Part shown: positions 1 through 9,317 of the stretch, piece after piece
Layout: each line of letters opens with the position of its first letter
Position numbering within the stretch: position 1 is the first letter of the stretch
Assembly: GCF_900215515.1 (NCBI RefSeq)
Contig: NZ_OBEI01000008.1
Location: forward strand, 1-64,000
Direction of reading: 5' to 3'
From: Persephonella hydrogeniphila
GTDB lineage: Bacteria > Aquificota > Aquificia > Aquificales > Hydrogenothermaceae
DNA length: 64,000 nt
The notes under the pieces: model-generated
Databases searched by the model: none
Told to the model about the DNA's origin: nothing
The model's input: only the letters and a program-made list of their open reading frames with translations
Program-made: the position numbers and the translations under genes

Positions 1-224
1 GTTATCATTTTTGCCTATCACGATTTTTTACAATTTTTGTTGTGCATTTATAATTGCTCGAAATCTTATAGTTTCGTACAGAAATTAGCAACTGTGGCTT
101 ACCTCCTTTCCTATTAATTTGGTTTTCTTTACTGTATAATTCAACTTTTTCACACGTTTTTCTTTTAACTTGCATTACAATTATTACTGCATAAATTTAA
201 GCCGAGAAATTTTGTTAAAGAGGG

Positions 225-767
225 GTGATAAAATTGCCATTGTTTATCAATCTGAAAAATGAGCTTAAGAATGAGGATTTTATAGAGAGGGATTTTTCTG
301 TACCTTTTGAAAGTCTTGATCTACCTGTTGAGTACAGCTCAAAAAACAAAAATGTTGATGTCCATATGTTTATTTTCAAAGAAAAAGATGGTTATCTGAT
401 ATCTTTAACAATAAAAAGTGGTGTACAGCTGTCCTGTGATAGATGCCTTGAACCATTTGATATGGATCTGCAGGGAACAAGCAATATTTTCCTTTCAAAG
501 AAAAAACTTGATGGAGGAGAACTCCACGAGGATGATCTTATTGCAAGATACCTTGAGGATGAAGAAAACTTTGATATTTCGGAACTTCTAAGAGAAGAAA
601 TTCTTATACAAACTCCTATGAAAGCCTTATGTGACGAGAACTGTAAGGGTATATGTCCTGTATGTGGCTCAAATAAAAATGAAAATCCATGTAACTGTGA
701 GCAGGAGCAGAAAAGGGCAGATTCTCCTTTTGCAAAACTACAGATGCTCCTGGAAAAGAAAAAGTAA
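225..767 (+). CDS. yceD: YceD/DUF177 family protein, 23S rRNA accumulation factor
   Basis: This 180-residue protein matches the YceD (DUF177) family, whose members are needed for normal 23S rRNA accumulation and are usually encoded just upstream of rpmF, as here. The first part (about 1-115) is acidic and mixed alpha/beta. The C-terminal part carries clustered cysteines (CDENCKGICPVCGSN, near 135-149), the Cys-rich motif typical of the family and probably metal binding. The GTG start follows an AAGAGG ribosome site. It heads a co-directional block with rpmF, plsX and fabH. Family assignment is by pattern and neighbourhood; the molecular mechanism is not known. Confidence 0.85.
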   Translation: MIKLPLFINLKNELKNEDFIERDFSVPFESLDLPVEYSSKNKNVDVHMFIFKEKDGYLISLTIKSGVQLSCDRCLEPFDMDLQGTSNIFLSKKKLDGGELHEDDLIARYLEDEENFDISELLREEILIQTPMKALCDENCKGICPVCGSNKNENPCNCEQEQKRADSPFAKLQMLLEKKK

Positions 768-793
768 TCTCTGTTTATAAAAATCCGTATCTC

Positions 794-802
794 TGGTATA
801 AT
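794..802 (+). promoter_or_regulatory. Extended -10 promoter for rpmF-plsX-fabH
   Basis: TGGTATAAT fits the extended -10 form TG-N-TATAAT and lies 45 bases upstream of rpmF, after the yceD stop. No good -35 box is seen at the right distance, which extended -10 promoters tolerate. It would give rpmF-plsX-fabH their own transcript in addition to read-through from yceD. This is inferred from sequence only. Confidence 0.5.
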
Positions 803-846
803 ATCTGTTTTGTATTTCTATTTTTGAAATCCAAGGAGGTTAAAAT

Positions 847-1029
847 ATGGCAGCACCTAAAAGAAAAAAATCAAAAGCTAAAACAGCTATGAGAAAAGCC
901 CACTGGCTCAAAAAAGTAAACATTCCAGGTCTGTCTTTGTGTCCTGAGTGTGGTCAACCAAAAGCACCTCATAGAGTCTGCCCCCATTGTGGATACTATA
1001 AAGATAAAGAGGTAATTGAGGTAGTTTAA
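847..1029 (+). CDS. rpmF: 50S ribosomal protein L32
   Basis: This 60-residue basic protein has the L32 layout: an N-terminal MAAPKRKKSKAK stretch, then a zinc-ribbon with two CxxC-type pairs (CPECG near 32 and CPHCG near 45). Its length is normal for the family. A strong AAGGAGG ribosome site precedes the ATG. The stop codon is followed directly by the plsX start with no spacer, so translation of the two is probably coupled. L32 is a structural component of the large subunit near the peptidyl-transferase region. The rpmF-plsX-fabH order is widely conserved in bacteria. Confidence 0.97.
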   Translation: MAAPKRKKSKAKTAMRKAHWLKKVNIPGLSLCPECGQPKAPHRVCPHCGYYKDKEVIEVV

Positions 1030-2046
1030 TTGTATATTGCTTTAGATGCGATGGGGGGTGATAATGCTCCCCGTAGCAATGTAGAAGGAGCTGTTTTATT
1101 TGCCAGAGAGTACGGAATAGGGGTTTATCTGGTAGGAGATAAAGATATATTAGAAAAAGAGCTTAAAAGAACAGGGGCAAAGAATCTTCCTATTGAGATC
1201 ATTCATGCAGAAGAAATAATAGAAATGGATGAGCCTCCCTCTACAGCTGTAAGAAGAAAAAGAAAATCTTCTATGTATTTAGCCGGTAGGCTTGTAAGAG
1301 AAGGAAGAGCACAGGCTTTTGTGTCTGCTGGAAATACAGGCGCCGCAATGGCAATATCAAAATTTGTAGTTGGAGCAGCTGAAGGAATTGAGAGACCCGG
1401 AATAGCTGTTGCATTTCCAACAAAAAAGGGAAAACCTACAGTTCTTATAGATGTAGGTGCAAATGTTGATTGTAGACCTATGCACCTTGTTTATTTTGCT
1501 GTGATGGGACATACCTATGTAAAAGAGATCCTCAAATCTTCAGAAAGTCCAAAGGTAGGAATTCTCAGTATAGGAGAAGAAGAAGGAAAAGGAAACGACC
1601 TCGTAAAAGATACATACCCACTTCTTAAAATGACAGGTCTGAATTTTGTAGGTAATGCAGAAGGAAGAGATATATTTACAGGTGATTTTGATGTGATTGT
1701 ATGTGACGGCTTTGTTGGTAATATCGTTCTGAAAACAAGTGAAAGTCTTGGTTCTATAATTGTTGAGATGATAAAACAGGAAGTGGAAAAAAGTATAATA
1801 TCCAAAATAGGAGCTGCTCTTATGCTTCCTGCTTTGAAAAGGTTCAAGAAAAAGGCAGACTATGCAGAATATGGAGGAGCTCCTCTACTTGGGACTAAAG
1901 GAACATGTATAATCACCCACGGCAGTGCAGATGCAAAAGCTATAAAAAATGCCCTCAAAGTAGCATCACAGTTTGAAGAGACACACTTTAATGATAAACT
2001 GAAAGAAAATCTTGAAAGTTTATTACCAAAAGAGCTAAGGGAATAG
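1030..2046 (+). CDS. plsX: Phosphate acyltransferase PlsX
   Basis: PlsX converts acyl-ACP to acyl-phosphate, the donor used by PlsY to acylate glycerol-3-phosphate at the start of phospholipid synthesis. The 338-residue protein begins with the family hallmark [11 protein letters not shown] and contains [15 protein letters not shown], the GNTGAAMA loop near 101-108 and the DGFVGN motif near 226-231. Length is typical. The start is a TTG immediately after the rpmF stop, and the frame is fixed by the N-terminal motif. It is followed two bases later by fabH. PlsX is a peripheral membrane protein in characterised bacteria. Confidence 0.96.
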   Translation: MYIALDAMGGDNAPRSNVEGAVLFAREYGIGVYLVGDKDILEKELKRTGAKNLPIEIIHAEEIIEMDEPPSTAVRRKRKSSMYLAGRLVREGRAQAFVSAGNTGAAMAISKFVVGAAEGIERPGIAVAFPTKKGKPTVLIDVGANVDCRPMHLVYFAVMGHTYVKEILKSSESPKVGILSIGEEEGKGNDLVKDTYPLLKMTGLNFVGNAEGRDIFTGDFDVIVCDGFVGNIVLKTSESLGSIIVEMIKQEVEKSIISKIGAALMLPALKRFKKKADYAEYGGAPLLGTKGTCIITHGSADAKAIKNALKVASQFEETHFNDKLKENLESLLPKELRE

Positions 2047-2047
2047 G

Positions 2048-2983
2048 ATGATTAGGGCGAAAATATCTGGAATTGGGATGTATGTTCCTCCCCGTGTTAT
2101 AACGAATCAGGATCTTGAAAAAATTTTAGACACTTCAGACGAGTGGATTACAACAAGAACCGGTATAAAGGAAAGGAGAATTGCTGAGGAGTGGGAAAAG
2201 GCAAGTGATTTAGCATTACCTGCTGCAAAAGAAGCAATCGAAAATGCAGGTATTTCACCAAAAGATATAGATGCTGTTGTGGTTGCAACATCTACTCCAG
2301 ATATGACTTTTCCTTCTACAGCTTGCTTCCTTGCAGATAAATTAGGTTGCTCAAAACCTATGGCATTTGATATATCTGCCGCCTGTAGTGGCTTCATTTA
2401 TGGTCTTACCATAGGAAACTCATTTATAGTATCAGGACAGTTTGAAAATGTACTTGTGGTAGGTGCTGAAGTATTTTCGCAGATAATAGATTGGGGAGAT
2501 AGATCTACAGCTGTTATATTTGGAGATGGTGCCGGAGCGGTAGTCCTTTCAAAAACTGAAGAAGATAGTGGCATACTTTCGGCAGTTATGAAATCGGATG
2601 GTTCCCACTGGGGATCCCTGTACTGTCCTGTTGGTGAAAAGCTTAGAATGAGGGGAAGGGAAACATTTAAACTGGCAATAAAATCTATGGAAACGGCAAC
2701 TAAAAAGGCTCTTTTGCAGGCAGATGTAGAACTTGATAAGATAAAACTTGTAATTCCTCATCAGGCAAATATCAGGATAATAAATGCCCTTGCAGAGAGG
2801 CTTGATATTCCTGAAAATAAGGTCTTCAGCAATATTCATAAATACGGAAATACCAGCGCCGCTTCTATACCTATAGCGATGTATGAGGCGTATAAAGGGA
2901 AAAAATTCAAAGAGGGAGATAATATACTTCTAACGGCTTTTGGAGGAGGCTTAACGTGGGGTGCCGTTGTTCTTAAGTTTTAA
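2048..2983 (+). CDS. fabH: 3-oxoacyl-ACP synthase III (FabH)
   Basis: FabH condenses acetyl-CoA with malonyl-ACP to start fatty-acid elongation. The 311-residue sequence shows the complete Cys-His-Asn triad: Cys113 in ISAACSGF, His238 in IPHQANIRI and Asn268 in KYGNTSAAS. The N-terminal [13 protein letters not shown] and TRTGIKERR segments are family signatures. It lies two bases after plsX in the yceD-rpmF-plsX-fabH block. Its last bases overlap the end of the convergent gene on the other strand by four bases. Confidence 0.97.
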   Translation: MIRAKISGIGMYVPPRVITNQDLEKILDTSDEWITTRTGIKERRIAEEWEKASDLALPAAKEAIENAGISPKDIDAVVVATSTPDMTFPSTACFLADKLGCSKPMAFDISAACSGFIYGLTIGNSFIVSGQFENVLVVGAEVFSQIIDWGDRSTAVIFGDGAGAVVLSKTEEDSGILSAVMKSDGSHWGSLYCPVGEKLRMRGRETFKLAIKSMETATKKALLQADVELDKIKLVIPHQANIRIINALAERLDIPENKVFSNIHKYGNTSAASIPIAMYEAYKGKKFKEGDNILLTAFGGGLTWGAVVLKF

Positions 2984-3462
2984 ATTGATGACTGCCTGCC
3001 GAAATCTTCGGGTTTAATCGATTCAAGCCAGTCCTTCAGATCTTCTTCTTTTGAGTCTGTATCTGACTCTTCAATCTGGGATTTTTCTAATACTTCCTCT
3101 GATACAAATATAGGTGCTCCACTTCTAAGAGCTATATTTATTGCATCACTAGGTCTGGAGTCAATTTTTATATGGGCATCTTTTGTTCTTATAGTTATTT
3201 CTGCATAGTATGTGTTATCTCTCAGGTCATGAATGTATATATACTCAACATTCCCGTTTAAAGAGTTTATTACGCTGTTTAAAAGGTCGTGGGTCATAGG
3301 TCTTGGTCTTGTAATTCCTTCTAACTGCATGGCGATGGCATTTGCTTCAAATACTCCTATCCATATAGGAAGAACATGTCCTGTTTCTTTGCCTTTAAGA
3401 ACAACAATCGGCATGTTTGTCATCGGGTCTAAAGTGATACCCTGCACATTCATCTCTATCAT
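2980..3462 (-). CDS. Bifunctional nuclease family protein (DUF151), copy 1
   Basis: This 160-residue protein belongs to the bifunctional nuclease (BFN, DUF151) family, shown by [20 protein letters not shown] (near 24-43), PRPMTHDLL (near 53-61) and [14 protein letters not shown] (near 100-113). Characterised relatives have combined RNase and DNase activity, but many bacterial members are untested. It is the last gene of the purB-DUF4139-miaB block, 16 bases after miaB. A second paralogue occurs at 23779-24366. The acidic C-terminal tail (near 130-160, ending [13 protein letters not shown]) is shared in kind with the paralogue, which ends in NIKPEDFAIKPEE. Confidence 0.88.
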   Translation of the reverse strand: MIEMNVQGITLDPMTNMPIVVLKGKETGHVLPIWIGVFEANAIAMQLEGITRPRPMTHDLLNSVINSLNGNVEYIYIHDLRDNTYYAEITIRTKDAHIKIDSRPSDAINIALRSGAPIFVSEEVLEKSQIEESDTDSKEEDLKDWLESIKPEDFGRQSSI

Positions 3463-3478
3463 AACTGAAGCCTCCTCT

Positions 3479-4795
3479 CTATACTAATTCCTGTATAAGT
3501 TCGCCTTCTAAACTGAATCTGTTTACTTTGTTTATTCTTACTTTAACTAACTCTCCTAATAAGTTATGCCCTCCATCTAAATGTACAAGTTTATTAGTCC
3601 TTGTTCTTCCTACTAATTTTCCTTCTTTTTCTTCTTCTATAAGAACTTCTACAGTTTTGTTTTCGTATACTCTATTTTTCTTAAATGTAATTTCTTTTTG
3701 GAGGTTTATCAAGTCAGAAAGCCATCTGCTTACTGTTTCTGGTTTTTCTGTCATTTTCATTTCTGCTGCAGGAGTCCCCGGTCTTGGTGAGTATTTAAAA
3801 GCAAATACCTGATCGTACTCTACCTCTTTTAGAACTTTTATTGTTTCCATATAGTCTTCGTAAGTTTCTCCCGGAAAACCAACTATAATGTCTGTAGACA
3901 GGGCTATGTCGGGGATATATTTTTTTAGTAGCTCAATCTTTTGGAGATATTCTTTTTGTGTGTATCCTCTGTCCATTGCTTCAAGTATCTTGTCTGAACC
4001 TGCCTGTATAGGTAGATGAAGATATTCGCATACCTGAGGGATGTCTGCCATTGCTTTTATTGTGTTTTCATCAAGATCCCGTGGATGCCCTGTAGTAAAT
4101 CTTATTCTTTCCACGCCTTCTACATTGCTAACGGCATAAAGAAGCTCCCAGAATTTAACATCTCCAAGGTCTTTACCGTAAGCTGTAACGTTTTGACCTA
4201 TAAGATGAATCTCTTTTACACCATCTTCAACTAAAAGCTGGACTTCCTGAATTATCTCTCCTATTCTTCTACTTCTTTCTTTTCCTCGTGTATATGGTAC
4301 TATACAGTAGGTACATCTTTTGTCGCATCCTCTAATTATTGTTACATAAGCTGTGTATTTGTTGTCTCTTACTGTTGGATACTTGTCTAACTCTGTCTCA
4401 TTTCTGTCTATATCTTCGATTATTTCTACTGCTTTGTTTCCTTCTTCGGCTTCCTTTAACAACTGGGGAAGATGATGGATATTTGTAGTTCCAAAAACCA
4501 TATCTATAAATGGGGCTTTCTGGAGTATCTCATAACCTGCTCTCTGTGCGAGGCATCCACACACTCCTATTATTGCATCTGGTTTATCATTTTTGACCTT
4601 CTTGAATTCTCCAAGTGCAGAAAGAACTTTTTGGTCTGGTTTCTCCCTTACAGAGCATGTGTTTACCAGTATTAGATCTGCCTCTTTCCAGTCTGTTGCT
4701 GGTTCGTATCCGAGACTTTTTAGTATACCGGCCATCTTTTGTGAATCATTTACGTTCATCTGACAGCCGAAAGTCCTTATATAGTATTTTTTCAA
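3479..4795 (-). CDS. miaB: tRNA-2-methylthio-N6-dimethylallyladenosine synthase MiaB
   Basis: MiaB is a radical-SAM enzyme that methylthiolates i6A37 in tRNAs. The sequence has all three expected parts: an N-terminal methylthiotransferase domain starting RTFGCQMN with further cysteines at NTCSVREK and GCLAQR, a radical-SAM core with the CDKRCTYC cluster motif, and a C-terminal TRAM domain. I chose the TTG at 4795 because it is preceded by GAGGTGG at good spacing. An ATG six codons upstream (4813) lacks a ribosome site. miaA, which makes the substrate base, is encoded far away at 50549-51484. Confidence 0.94.
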   Translation of the reverse strand: MKKYYIRTFGCQMNVNDSQKMAGILKSLGYEPATDWKEADLILVNTCSVREKPDQKVLSALGEFKKVKNDKPDAIIGVCGCLAQRAGYEILQKAPFIDMVFGTTNIHHLPQLLKEAEEGNKAVEIIEDIDRNETELDKYPTVRDNKYTAYVTIIRGCDKRCTYCIVPYTRGKERSRRIGEIIQEVQLLVEDGVKEIHLIGQNVTAYGKDLGDVKFWELLYAVSNVEGVERIRFTTGHPRDLDENTIKAMADIPQVCEYLHLPIQAGSDKILEAMDRGYTQKEYLQKIELLKKYIPDIALSTDIIVGFPGETYEDYMETIKVLKEVEYDQVFAFKYSPRPGTPAAEMKMTEKPETVSRWLSDLINLQKEITFKKNRVYENKTVEVLIEEEKEGKLVGRTRTNKLVHLDGGHNLLGELVKVRINKVNRFSLEGELIQELV

Positions 4796-4884
4796 TTTCC
4801 TGCCACCTCGCATTTTTTAATTACAAAATATACACTTTATATTATTTTTCAGTTTTGTTCAATTTCAAAGGGAGTGGATATTTA

Positions 4885-6249
4885 TTATTTCCCCTGATAG
4901 ATAACTTTATATCCATAGGTAAATATTTTTTCTTCAGTAGGGTTGAGGAAAAATTCCCAGATCACAGTTCCGTCCGGTTTTAACTCTTTCCACTTAACAG
5001 ACGAAAACGGTTCTATTTCTCTTTTTTCAGACGGGGATACTGGTATTTTGTCTTGAACTATTACTTTTATTTTTTTGGAGTGGTTGTTCTTCATCCGGTA
5101 AATCCACTTTTTTGTCGTAACTTTTTTGCCGAAAACTGTCTCTTCTGTGTAGTCTTTTATTTTTTCTTTTGAAACGTTGAAGAATATATCTTCCCCGAAA
5201 AATAAACTGTTTTTCCCCTGTGGGATAGGTTTGATTCTATCACTGCCTATGTAAATTCCGTCCACGTAAAACTCTGCCCTGTAAGAAGCAGGGAAAAATC
5301 TGTCAGAAGAAAACTCAGCTTTCAAAAATGGTGTTACAGAAGCATACCCGTCGATAAAAACATAAAAGGTCGCAGGATAGATGTTTTTGGAGAGCGTAAT
5401 CAGATTTTCCCTTCCGTTTTCAAGATCAACTTTTTCCACAACAAAGTATGCCTTTGTTGTACTCTCTACATACTTTCTTTCGGGCACACTCATCTTTACG
5501 GCTTTTTTGACAGGAAAAAAAGGATACTCAGGAGGATGGATAAAGGGCGTTCTTCTATAACTGTAGTAAATCAGGCTTATATTTTTTAAATCTATTCCTG
5601 AATCCTGCTTTACAGATATTCTGTTTATTATAGATACCTTTCTGTTTACAGTATCTGCAGAGATTGTATAGCTCTGAGAAGCTTTTGCAGGAGGTTCCAG
5701 AGTTATCCTTAGTACAGGTTTGGATGGCTCTTTGCATGATACCTGAACGATAAGCTGTTTCCCATACTTTTTCTGTATATTATCTATCTCTTTTTTTAGA
5801 TTTTTTACCATTTCTTGAGCTGTTCTTTTTTCTTGCAGTTTTTTGAAATATTTCTGGGAAAAGGTATTTATTACTTCTATTCCTGTTTTATTTATATCAA
5901 GCCTTTCAAGGAGTAAAATTTCCTTGTCTATGGTCTGTATCTGATCTTTAAAGAAGTTTATCTGTGCATTGAGTTTCTGGATTTTTTCTTTTATCTCCTT
6001 ATTTTGCTGGCTTTCCCTTATGTAATCTACAGTACAGTTTTCATCAGATATACTCATTTTTAGTTGTTTAATGTCTGTTGATAAAGGAAGCTGTACCGGA
6101 ATTTTGACTCTGTTTCTTACGTCTATCTGGATTTTTTCAACAAGAAAAGCTCTATCTGTGTAAATAAACAGTTTCTCCGGAACAGGAAAATCAGCAAAAG
6201 ACAGACCTGCCGTTATTAGAATTAGCAGACCTGTCTTTAAAATTTTCAT
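4885..6249 (-). CDS. Exported DUF4139 domain protein with coiled coil
   Basis: This 454-residue protein has a signal peptide (MKILKTGLLILITAGLSFA). A beta-rich segment follows, then a long coiled coil at about 85-160 (KEIKEKIQKLNAQINFF onward), and a large beta-rich C-terminal domain ending in WEFFLNPTEEKIFTYGYKV. This matches the DUF4140/DUF4139 family, sometimes labelled mucoidy-inhibitor MuiA-like, whose biochemical role is unknown. Export suggests a periplasmic or outer-membrane location. It lies 11 bases after purB and upstream of miaB with a gap of about 90 bases, which looks like operon convenience rather than function. Confidence 0.75.
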   Translation of the reverse strand: MKILKTGLLILITAGLSFADFPVPEKLFIYTDRAFLVEKIQIDVRNRVKIPVQLPLSTDIKQLKMSISDENCTVDYIRESQQNKEIKEKIQKLNAQINFFKDQIQTIDKEILLLERLDINKTGIEVINTFSQKYFKKLQEKRTAQEMVKNLKKEIDNIQKKYGKQLIVQVSCKEPSKPVLRITLEPPAKASQSYTISADTVNRKVSIINRISVKQDSGIDLKNISLIYYSYRRTPFIHPPEYPFFPVKKAVKMSVPERKYVESTTKAYFVVEKVDLENGRENLITLSKNIYPATFYVFIDGYASVTPFLKAEFSSDRFFPASYRAEFYVDGIYIGSDRIKPIPQGKNSLFFGEDIFFNVSKEKIKDYTEETVFGKKVTTKKWIYRMKNNHSKKIKVIVQDKIPVSPSEKREIEPFSSVKWKELKPDGTVIWEFFLNPTEEKIFTYGYKVIYQGK

Positions 6250-6260
6250 TTTTTACCCCG

Positions 6261-7571
6261 TTAATACTTTCCAAATACTCTCTCATAAATATAAGGTACA
6301 TTTTTCAAAAAGGCATTAACATCAAATATTTTTTCTATTTCTGCAGGGGATAGTCTGGATGTTACTTCAGGATCTTGAAGTAATGCATCTTTGAACATCA
6401 GTCCTGGAGTGTCCCAGGCTTTCATAGCATTTCTCTGTACTATATCGTAAGCTTCATCCCTTGATAATCCTTTCTCAACAAGGGCTACGAGAACTTTTGA
6501 TGAAAAATAAAGACCTTTAGATAGATCCATATTTCTTTTCATATTTTCAGGGTAAACAACAAGACCCTCAAGAACCTTTTTTGTAAGATGGAGTATGTAA
6601 TCAAGAGCTATTGCAGAGTCAGGCATAACAACCCTTTCAACAGATGAGTGGGATATGTCCCTTTCGTGCCAGAGGGCTATATCTTCCATGGCAGGAATAG
6701 CATTTGCTCTTATTACCCTTGCGAGTCCTGTTATTCTTTCACATGTTATAGGATTTTTCTTGTGTGGCATTGCTGAGGATCCTCTCTGACCTTTTTTGAA
6801 GGGCTCCTGAGCTTCTAAAACTTCCGTCCTCTGTAGATGTCTTATCTCAACAGCTATTTTTTCAAGAGATGAAGCTGTTATAGCCATTGCTGTCATGAAT
6901 TCTGCATGTCTGTCTCTCTGGACAACCTGATTTGAAACAGGTTCCGGTTTCAGCCCTAATTCTTCAAGGGCGTATTTTTCTACCTCAGGAGGTATGTTAG
7001 AGTATGTTCCTACAGCTCCGGATATGGCTCCTACAGAGACTACTTCTCTTGCTTTCTCAAGTCTTTCCCTGTTCCTTTTCATCTCTTCATACCAGAGGGC
7101 AAACTTTAGACCAAAAACCATAGGCTCTGCATGAACGCCGTGTGTTCTTCCCATCATTACGGTTTTTTTGTATTTAAAGGCATTTTCCATAAGGACAGGA
7201 AGAAGACCATCTATATCCTGAATAAGAATATCAATTGCTTCTCTCATCAGTAGACCCAGTGCTGTATCTATAACATCGGAAGATGTTACCCCAAGATGTA
7301 TATACCTTCCGTTTTCACCAACCTGCTCTGCAATGGCTGTAACAAATGCGAGGACATCATGGTTATAGATCTTGTCAAGCTGGTGTATTCTCTCAACTAC
7401 AGCCTCATCAACGTACGTTTTTTCTTCAATCTCCCTCAGGGCATCATCTGGAATCTTTCCTAATTTGTTCCATGCCCTGCATATTGCAATCTCAACATCA
7501 AGCCATTTTTTAAACTTATTTACCTCACTCCATACATTTCCCATTCTTTCAAGGGTGTACCTTTTTATCAT
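6261..7571 (-). CDS. purB: Adenylosuccinate lyase
   Basis: PurB acts twice in purine synthesis, cleaving SAICAR to AICAR and adenylosuccinate to AMP, each time releasing fumarate. The 436-residue protein has the superfamily loop GSSAMPHKKNP (near 266-276), the TSSDVIDTA motif and GRTHGVHAEPM with its general-acid histidine. Length is normal for the short bacterial/archaeal type. It is the promoter-proximal gene of the leftward purB-DUF4139-miaB-BFN block. A TATAAT-like box sits at 7603-7608 on the minus strand. purH and purT are elsewhere in the window. Confidence 0.96.
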   Translation of the reverse strand: MIKRYTLERMGNVWSEVNKFKKWLDVEIAICRAWNKLGKIPDDALREIEEKTYVDEAVVERIHQLDKIYNHDVLAFVTAIAEQVGENGRYIHLGVTSSDVIDTALGLLMREAIDILIQDIDGLLPVLMENAFKYKKTVMMGRTHGVHAEPMVFGLKFALWYEEMKRNRERLEKAREVVSVGAISGAVGTYSNIPPEVEKYALEELGLKPEPVSNQVVQRDRHAEFMTAMAITASSLEKIAVEIRHLQRTEVLEAQEPFKKGQRGSSAMPHKKNPITCERITGLARVIRANAIPAMEDIALWHERDISHSSVERVVMPDSAIALDYILHLTKKVLEGLVVYPENMKRNMDLSKGLYFSSKVLVALVEKGLSRDEAYDIVQRNAMKAWDTPGLMFKDALLQDPEVTSRLSPAEIEKIFDVNAFLKNVPYIYERVFGKY

Positions 7572-7620
7572 TTACATACTCCTTTATTATTTTTTGAAAA
7601 CTATTATAACAGCTTAGTAG

Positions 7621-7626
7621 TATAAT
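7621..7626 (+). promoter_or_regulatory. TATAAT box placing a likely leaderless start for yraN
   Basis: TATAAT lies seven bases before the yraN ATG at 7634, so transcription would begin at or within a base of the start codon. There is no Shine-Dalgarno sequence between the box and the ATG. A TTGAAA at 7594-7599 is too far (21-base spacer) to be a classical -35. Sequence inference only. Confidence 0.4.
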
Positions 7627-7633
7627 CTTTTTT

Positions 7634-7987
7634 ATGAAAAGTTCTGACATAGGAAAAATCTTTGAAGATAAGGCTGTAGAGTTTTTAAAGGAAAAAGGGT
7701 ACAGGATATTAGACAGAAATTTTAGAACAAGAACAGGAGAGATAGACATTGTAGCAAAAGACAAAGATACTGTTGTTTTTGTTGAGGTTAGATACAGAAA
7801 AAACCTGTCTTTTGGTTTTCCTGAGGAAACTGTGAACAGGAAAAAGATGAAAAATATCTTATCAACTGCAAATAGATATATATCAATGAAAAATTTTTCT
7901 GATTTTAATATAAGATTTGATGTTATTGCTATTGATGAGAAAGATATAAGACATATAAAAAATGCCTTTGATATGGATTGTATTTGA
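7634..7987 (+). CDS. YraN family endonuclease-like protein (UPF0102)
   Basis: This 117-residue protein fits UPF0102/YraN, a PD-(D/E)xK nuclease-fold family of unproven function. Visible motifs are GKIFEDKAVEFLKEKGY, RTRTGEIDIVAKD (the acidic core) and VVFVEVRYRK, in the normal order and length. It is divergent from purB, only 62 bases away. The start has no ribosome site and a -10 box lies directly upstream, so the mRNA may be leaderless. In many genomes yraN sits beside rnhB; here rnhB is 8 kb away. Confidence 0.85.
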   Translation: MKSSDIGKIFEDKAVEFLKEKGYRILDRNFRTRTGEIDIVAKDKDTVVFVEVRYRKNLSFGFPEETVNRKKMKNILSTANRYISMKNFSDFNIRFDVIAIDEKDIRHIKNAFDMDCI

Positions 7988-8041
7988 AAAAATTTTTCAC
8001 TGGTTGTATATTCTTACGGATATTTTTCAAGAAGGAGAAAA

Positions 8042-8914
8042 ATGGATATCAGGGAGTATTTAAAGGAACAGGCAGATCTGATAAACGATAAGATAAGGGA
8101 GTATATCCCTTCAGGAACACCTAAAAAACTGTTTGATGCTATGGCCTATTCTCTTATGGCTGGAGGGAAAAGAATAAGACCTGTTCTGATAGTAGAGTCT
8201 GCAAAAGCTGTAGGAAAAGAAAATGTTGAAGAGATTATAGATATCGCTGTTGCAGCAGAGTTTCTCCATACTTACTCATTGATACATGACGACCTTCCTG
8301 CGATGGATGATGATGATCTCAGAAGAGGAAAACCAACATGCCATAAGGTTTATGGAGAAGCGATAGCTATTCTTGCAGGGGATGGTCTCCAGTCGTATGC
8401 TTTCGAGCTTGTATCAAAAAATAAAAATATCTCCTCAGATAAACTTGTTAAAGTGATAAACATTCTTGCCCATGGAACCGGGATATACGGGATGGTTGGA
8501 GGACAGGCTGCAGATATACTTCACGAGAAAGAGAACTCATTTGATGATATACATTTTATCCATACCCATAAAACAGCGAAATTTATCCAGTCATGCTGTC
8601 AGATAGGTGCCGTTTTATCAGATGCCTCAAAGGAGGAGGAAGAAGCCCTAAAAAATTATGGTCTGTACATTGGGCTTGCATTCCAGATATGGGATGATAT
8701 TCTCGATGAGATAGGAGATGAAGAAAAGTTAGGTAAAAAAACAAAAAAAGATAGGGAGAAAAATAAACTTACATATCCATCTGTATATGGCCTTGAAAAA
8801 TCAAAAAATATAGCAAAAAATTATGTTGAAAAAGCGATTAATGAGATTAAAATATTAAAAAATCCTGAAATCCTTCAGGAGATAGCCAATTATATAATAA
8901 GCAGAGAGGTATAA
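8042..8914 (+). CDS. ispA: Polyprenyl diphosphate synthase (FPP/GGPP type)
   Basis: The enzyme condenses isopentenyl diphosphate with allylic diphosphates to give C15 or C20 chains for quinones, undecaprenol and other isoprenoids. The 290-residue protein has both aspartate motifs: first HDDLPAMDDDDLRRG (Asp83, Asp84, Asp89 onward, the bacterial DDxxxxD form) and second FQIWDDILD (near 216-224). GGKRIRP near 41-47 is also typical. The residues before the first motif do not let me decide between farnesyl and geranylgeranyl product. dxs, the first enzyme of the same supply pathway, is at 21297-23192. queF follows immediately. Confidence 0.9.
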   Translation: MDIREYLKEQADLINDKIREYIPSGTPKKLFDAMAYSLMAGGKRIRPVLIVESAKAVGKENVEEIIDIAVAAEFLHTYSLIHDDLPAMDDDDLRRGKPTCHKVYGEAIAILAGDGLQSYAFELVSKNKNISSDKLVKVINILAHGTGIYGMVGGQAADILHEKENSFDDIHFIHTHKTAKFIQSCCQIGAVLSDASKEEEEALKNYGLYIGLAFQIWDDILDEIGDEEKLGKKTKKDREKNKLTYPSVYGLEKSKNIAKNYVEKAINEIKILKNPEILQEIANYIISREV

Positions 8915-9310
8915 ATGGAACTGAAGTATGGAGAGAGAGAGATACAGGAAGCAAAATTAGAAAAATGGCCTAACCCTAACCCAGAAAAGAATTACACAAT
9001 AGATATAACTTTTCCTGAGTTTACATGTCTGTGTCCCCGTTCAGGATACCCAGACTTTGCGACTATAAAGATAACCTATATCCCTGACAAATATATAGTA
9101 GAACTGAAATCTTTGAAACTTTATCTGAACAAATATAGAAATATGTATATATCCCATGAGGAAGCAACAAATAAGATATATGATGATCTTTATGAGCTCC
9201 TCCAACCGCGGTTCCTTGAAGTAATAGGAGACTGGCACCCGAGAGGAAATGTAAAAACGATAATAAAAGTGTCTTCAGAAGATCAACAAAAGGAAGAAAA
9301 ATCTCTGTGA
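8915..9310 (+). CDS. queF: NADPH-dependent 7-cyano-7-deazaguanine reductase QueF
   Basis: QueF reduces the nitrile preQ0 to the amine preQ1 in queuosine tRNA modification. The 131-residue length fits the short unimodular type. Cys40 in [12 protein letters not shown] is the nucleophile and Asp47 the acid, with the family spacing of seven, followed by [15 protein letters not shown], the substrate and NADPH motif. The ATG begins right after the ispA stop, so the two are co-transcribed. No other queuosine gene is in the window. Confidence 0.95.
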   Translation: MELKYGEREIQEAKLEKWPNPNPEKNYTIDITFPEFTCLCPRSGYPDFATIKITYIPDKYIVELKSLKLYLNKYRNMYISHEEATNKIYDDLYELLQPRFLEVIGDWHPRGNVKTIIKVSSEDQQKEEKSL

Positions 9311-9317
9311 GCTATTT

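Noticed and set aside
5-91. Minus-strand 28-codon frame (TTG start) preceded by AGGAGG in the first 110 bases.
   Set aside because: The peptide is short and has no recognisable features, and the start is TTG at a loose ten-base spacing. The AGGAGG could be chance in this AT-rich region, so I do not call a gene.
98-112. CCTCCTTTC resembles the 3' end of 16S rRNA.
   Set aside because: The flanking bases do not match the conserved 16S end, and no rRNA precedes it. It is only an anti-Shine-Dalgarno-like string.
1515-1847. Long antisense frames inside plsX, clpC, nrdA and the ankyrin genes.
   Set aside because: They lack ribosome sites and domain features and lie opposite strongly supported genes.
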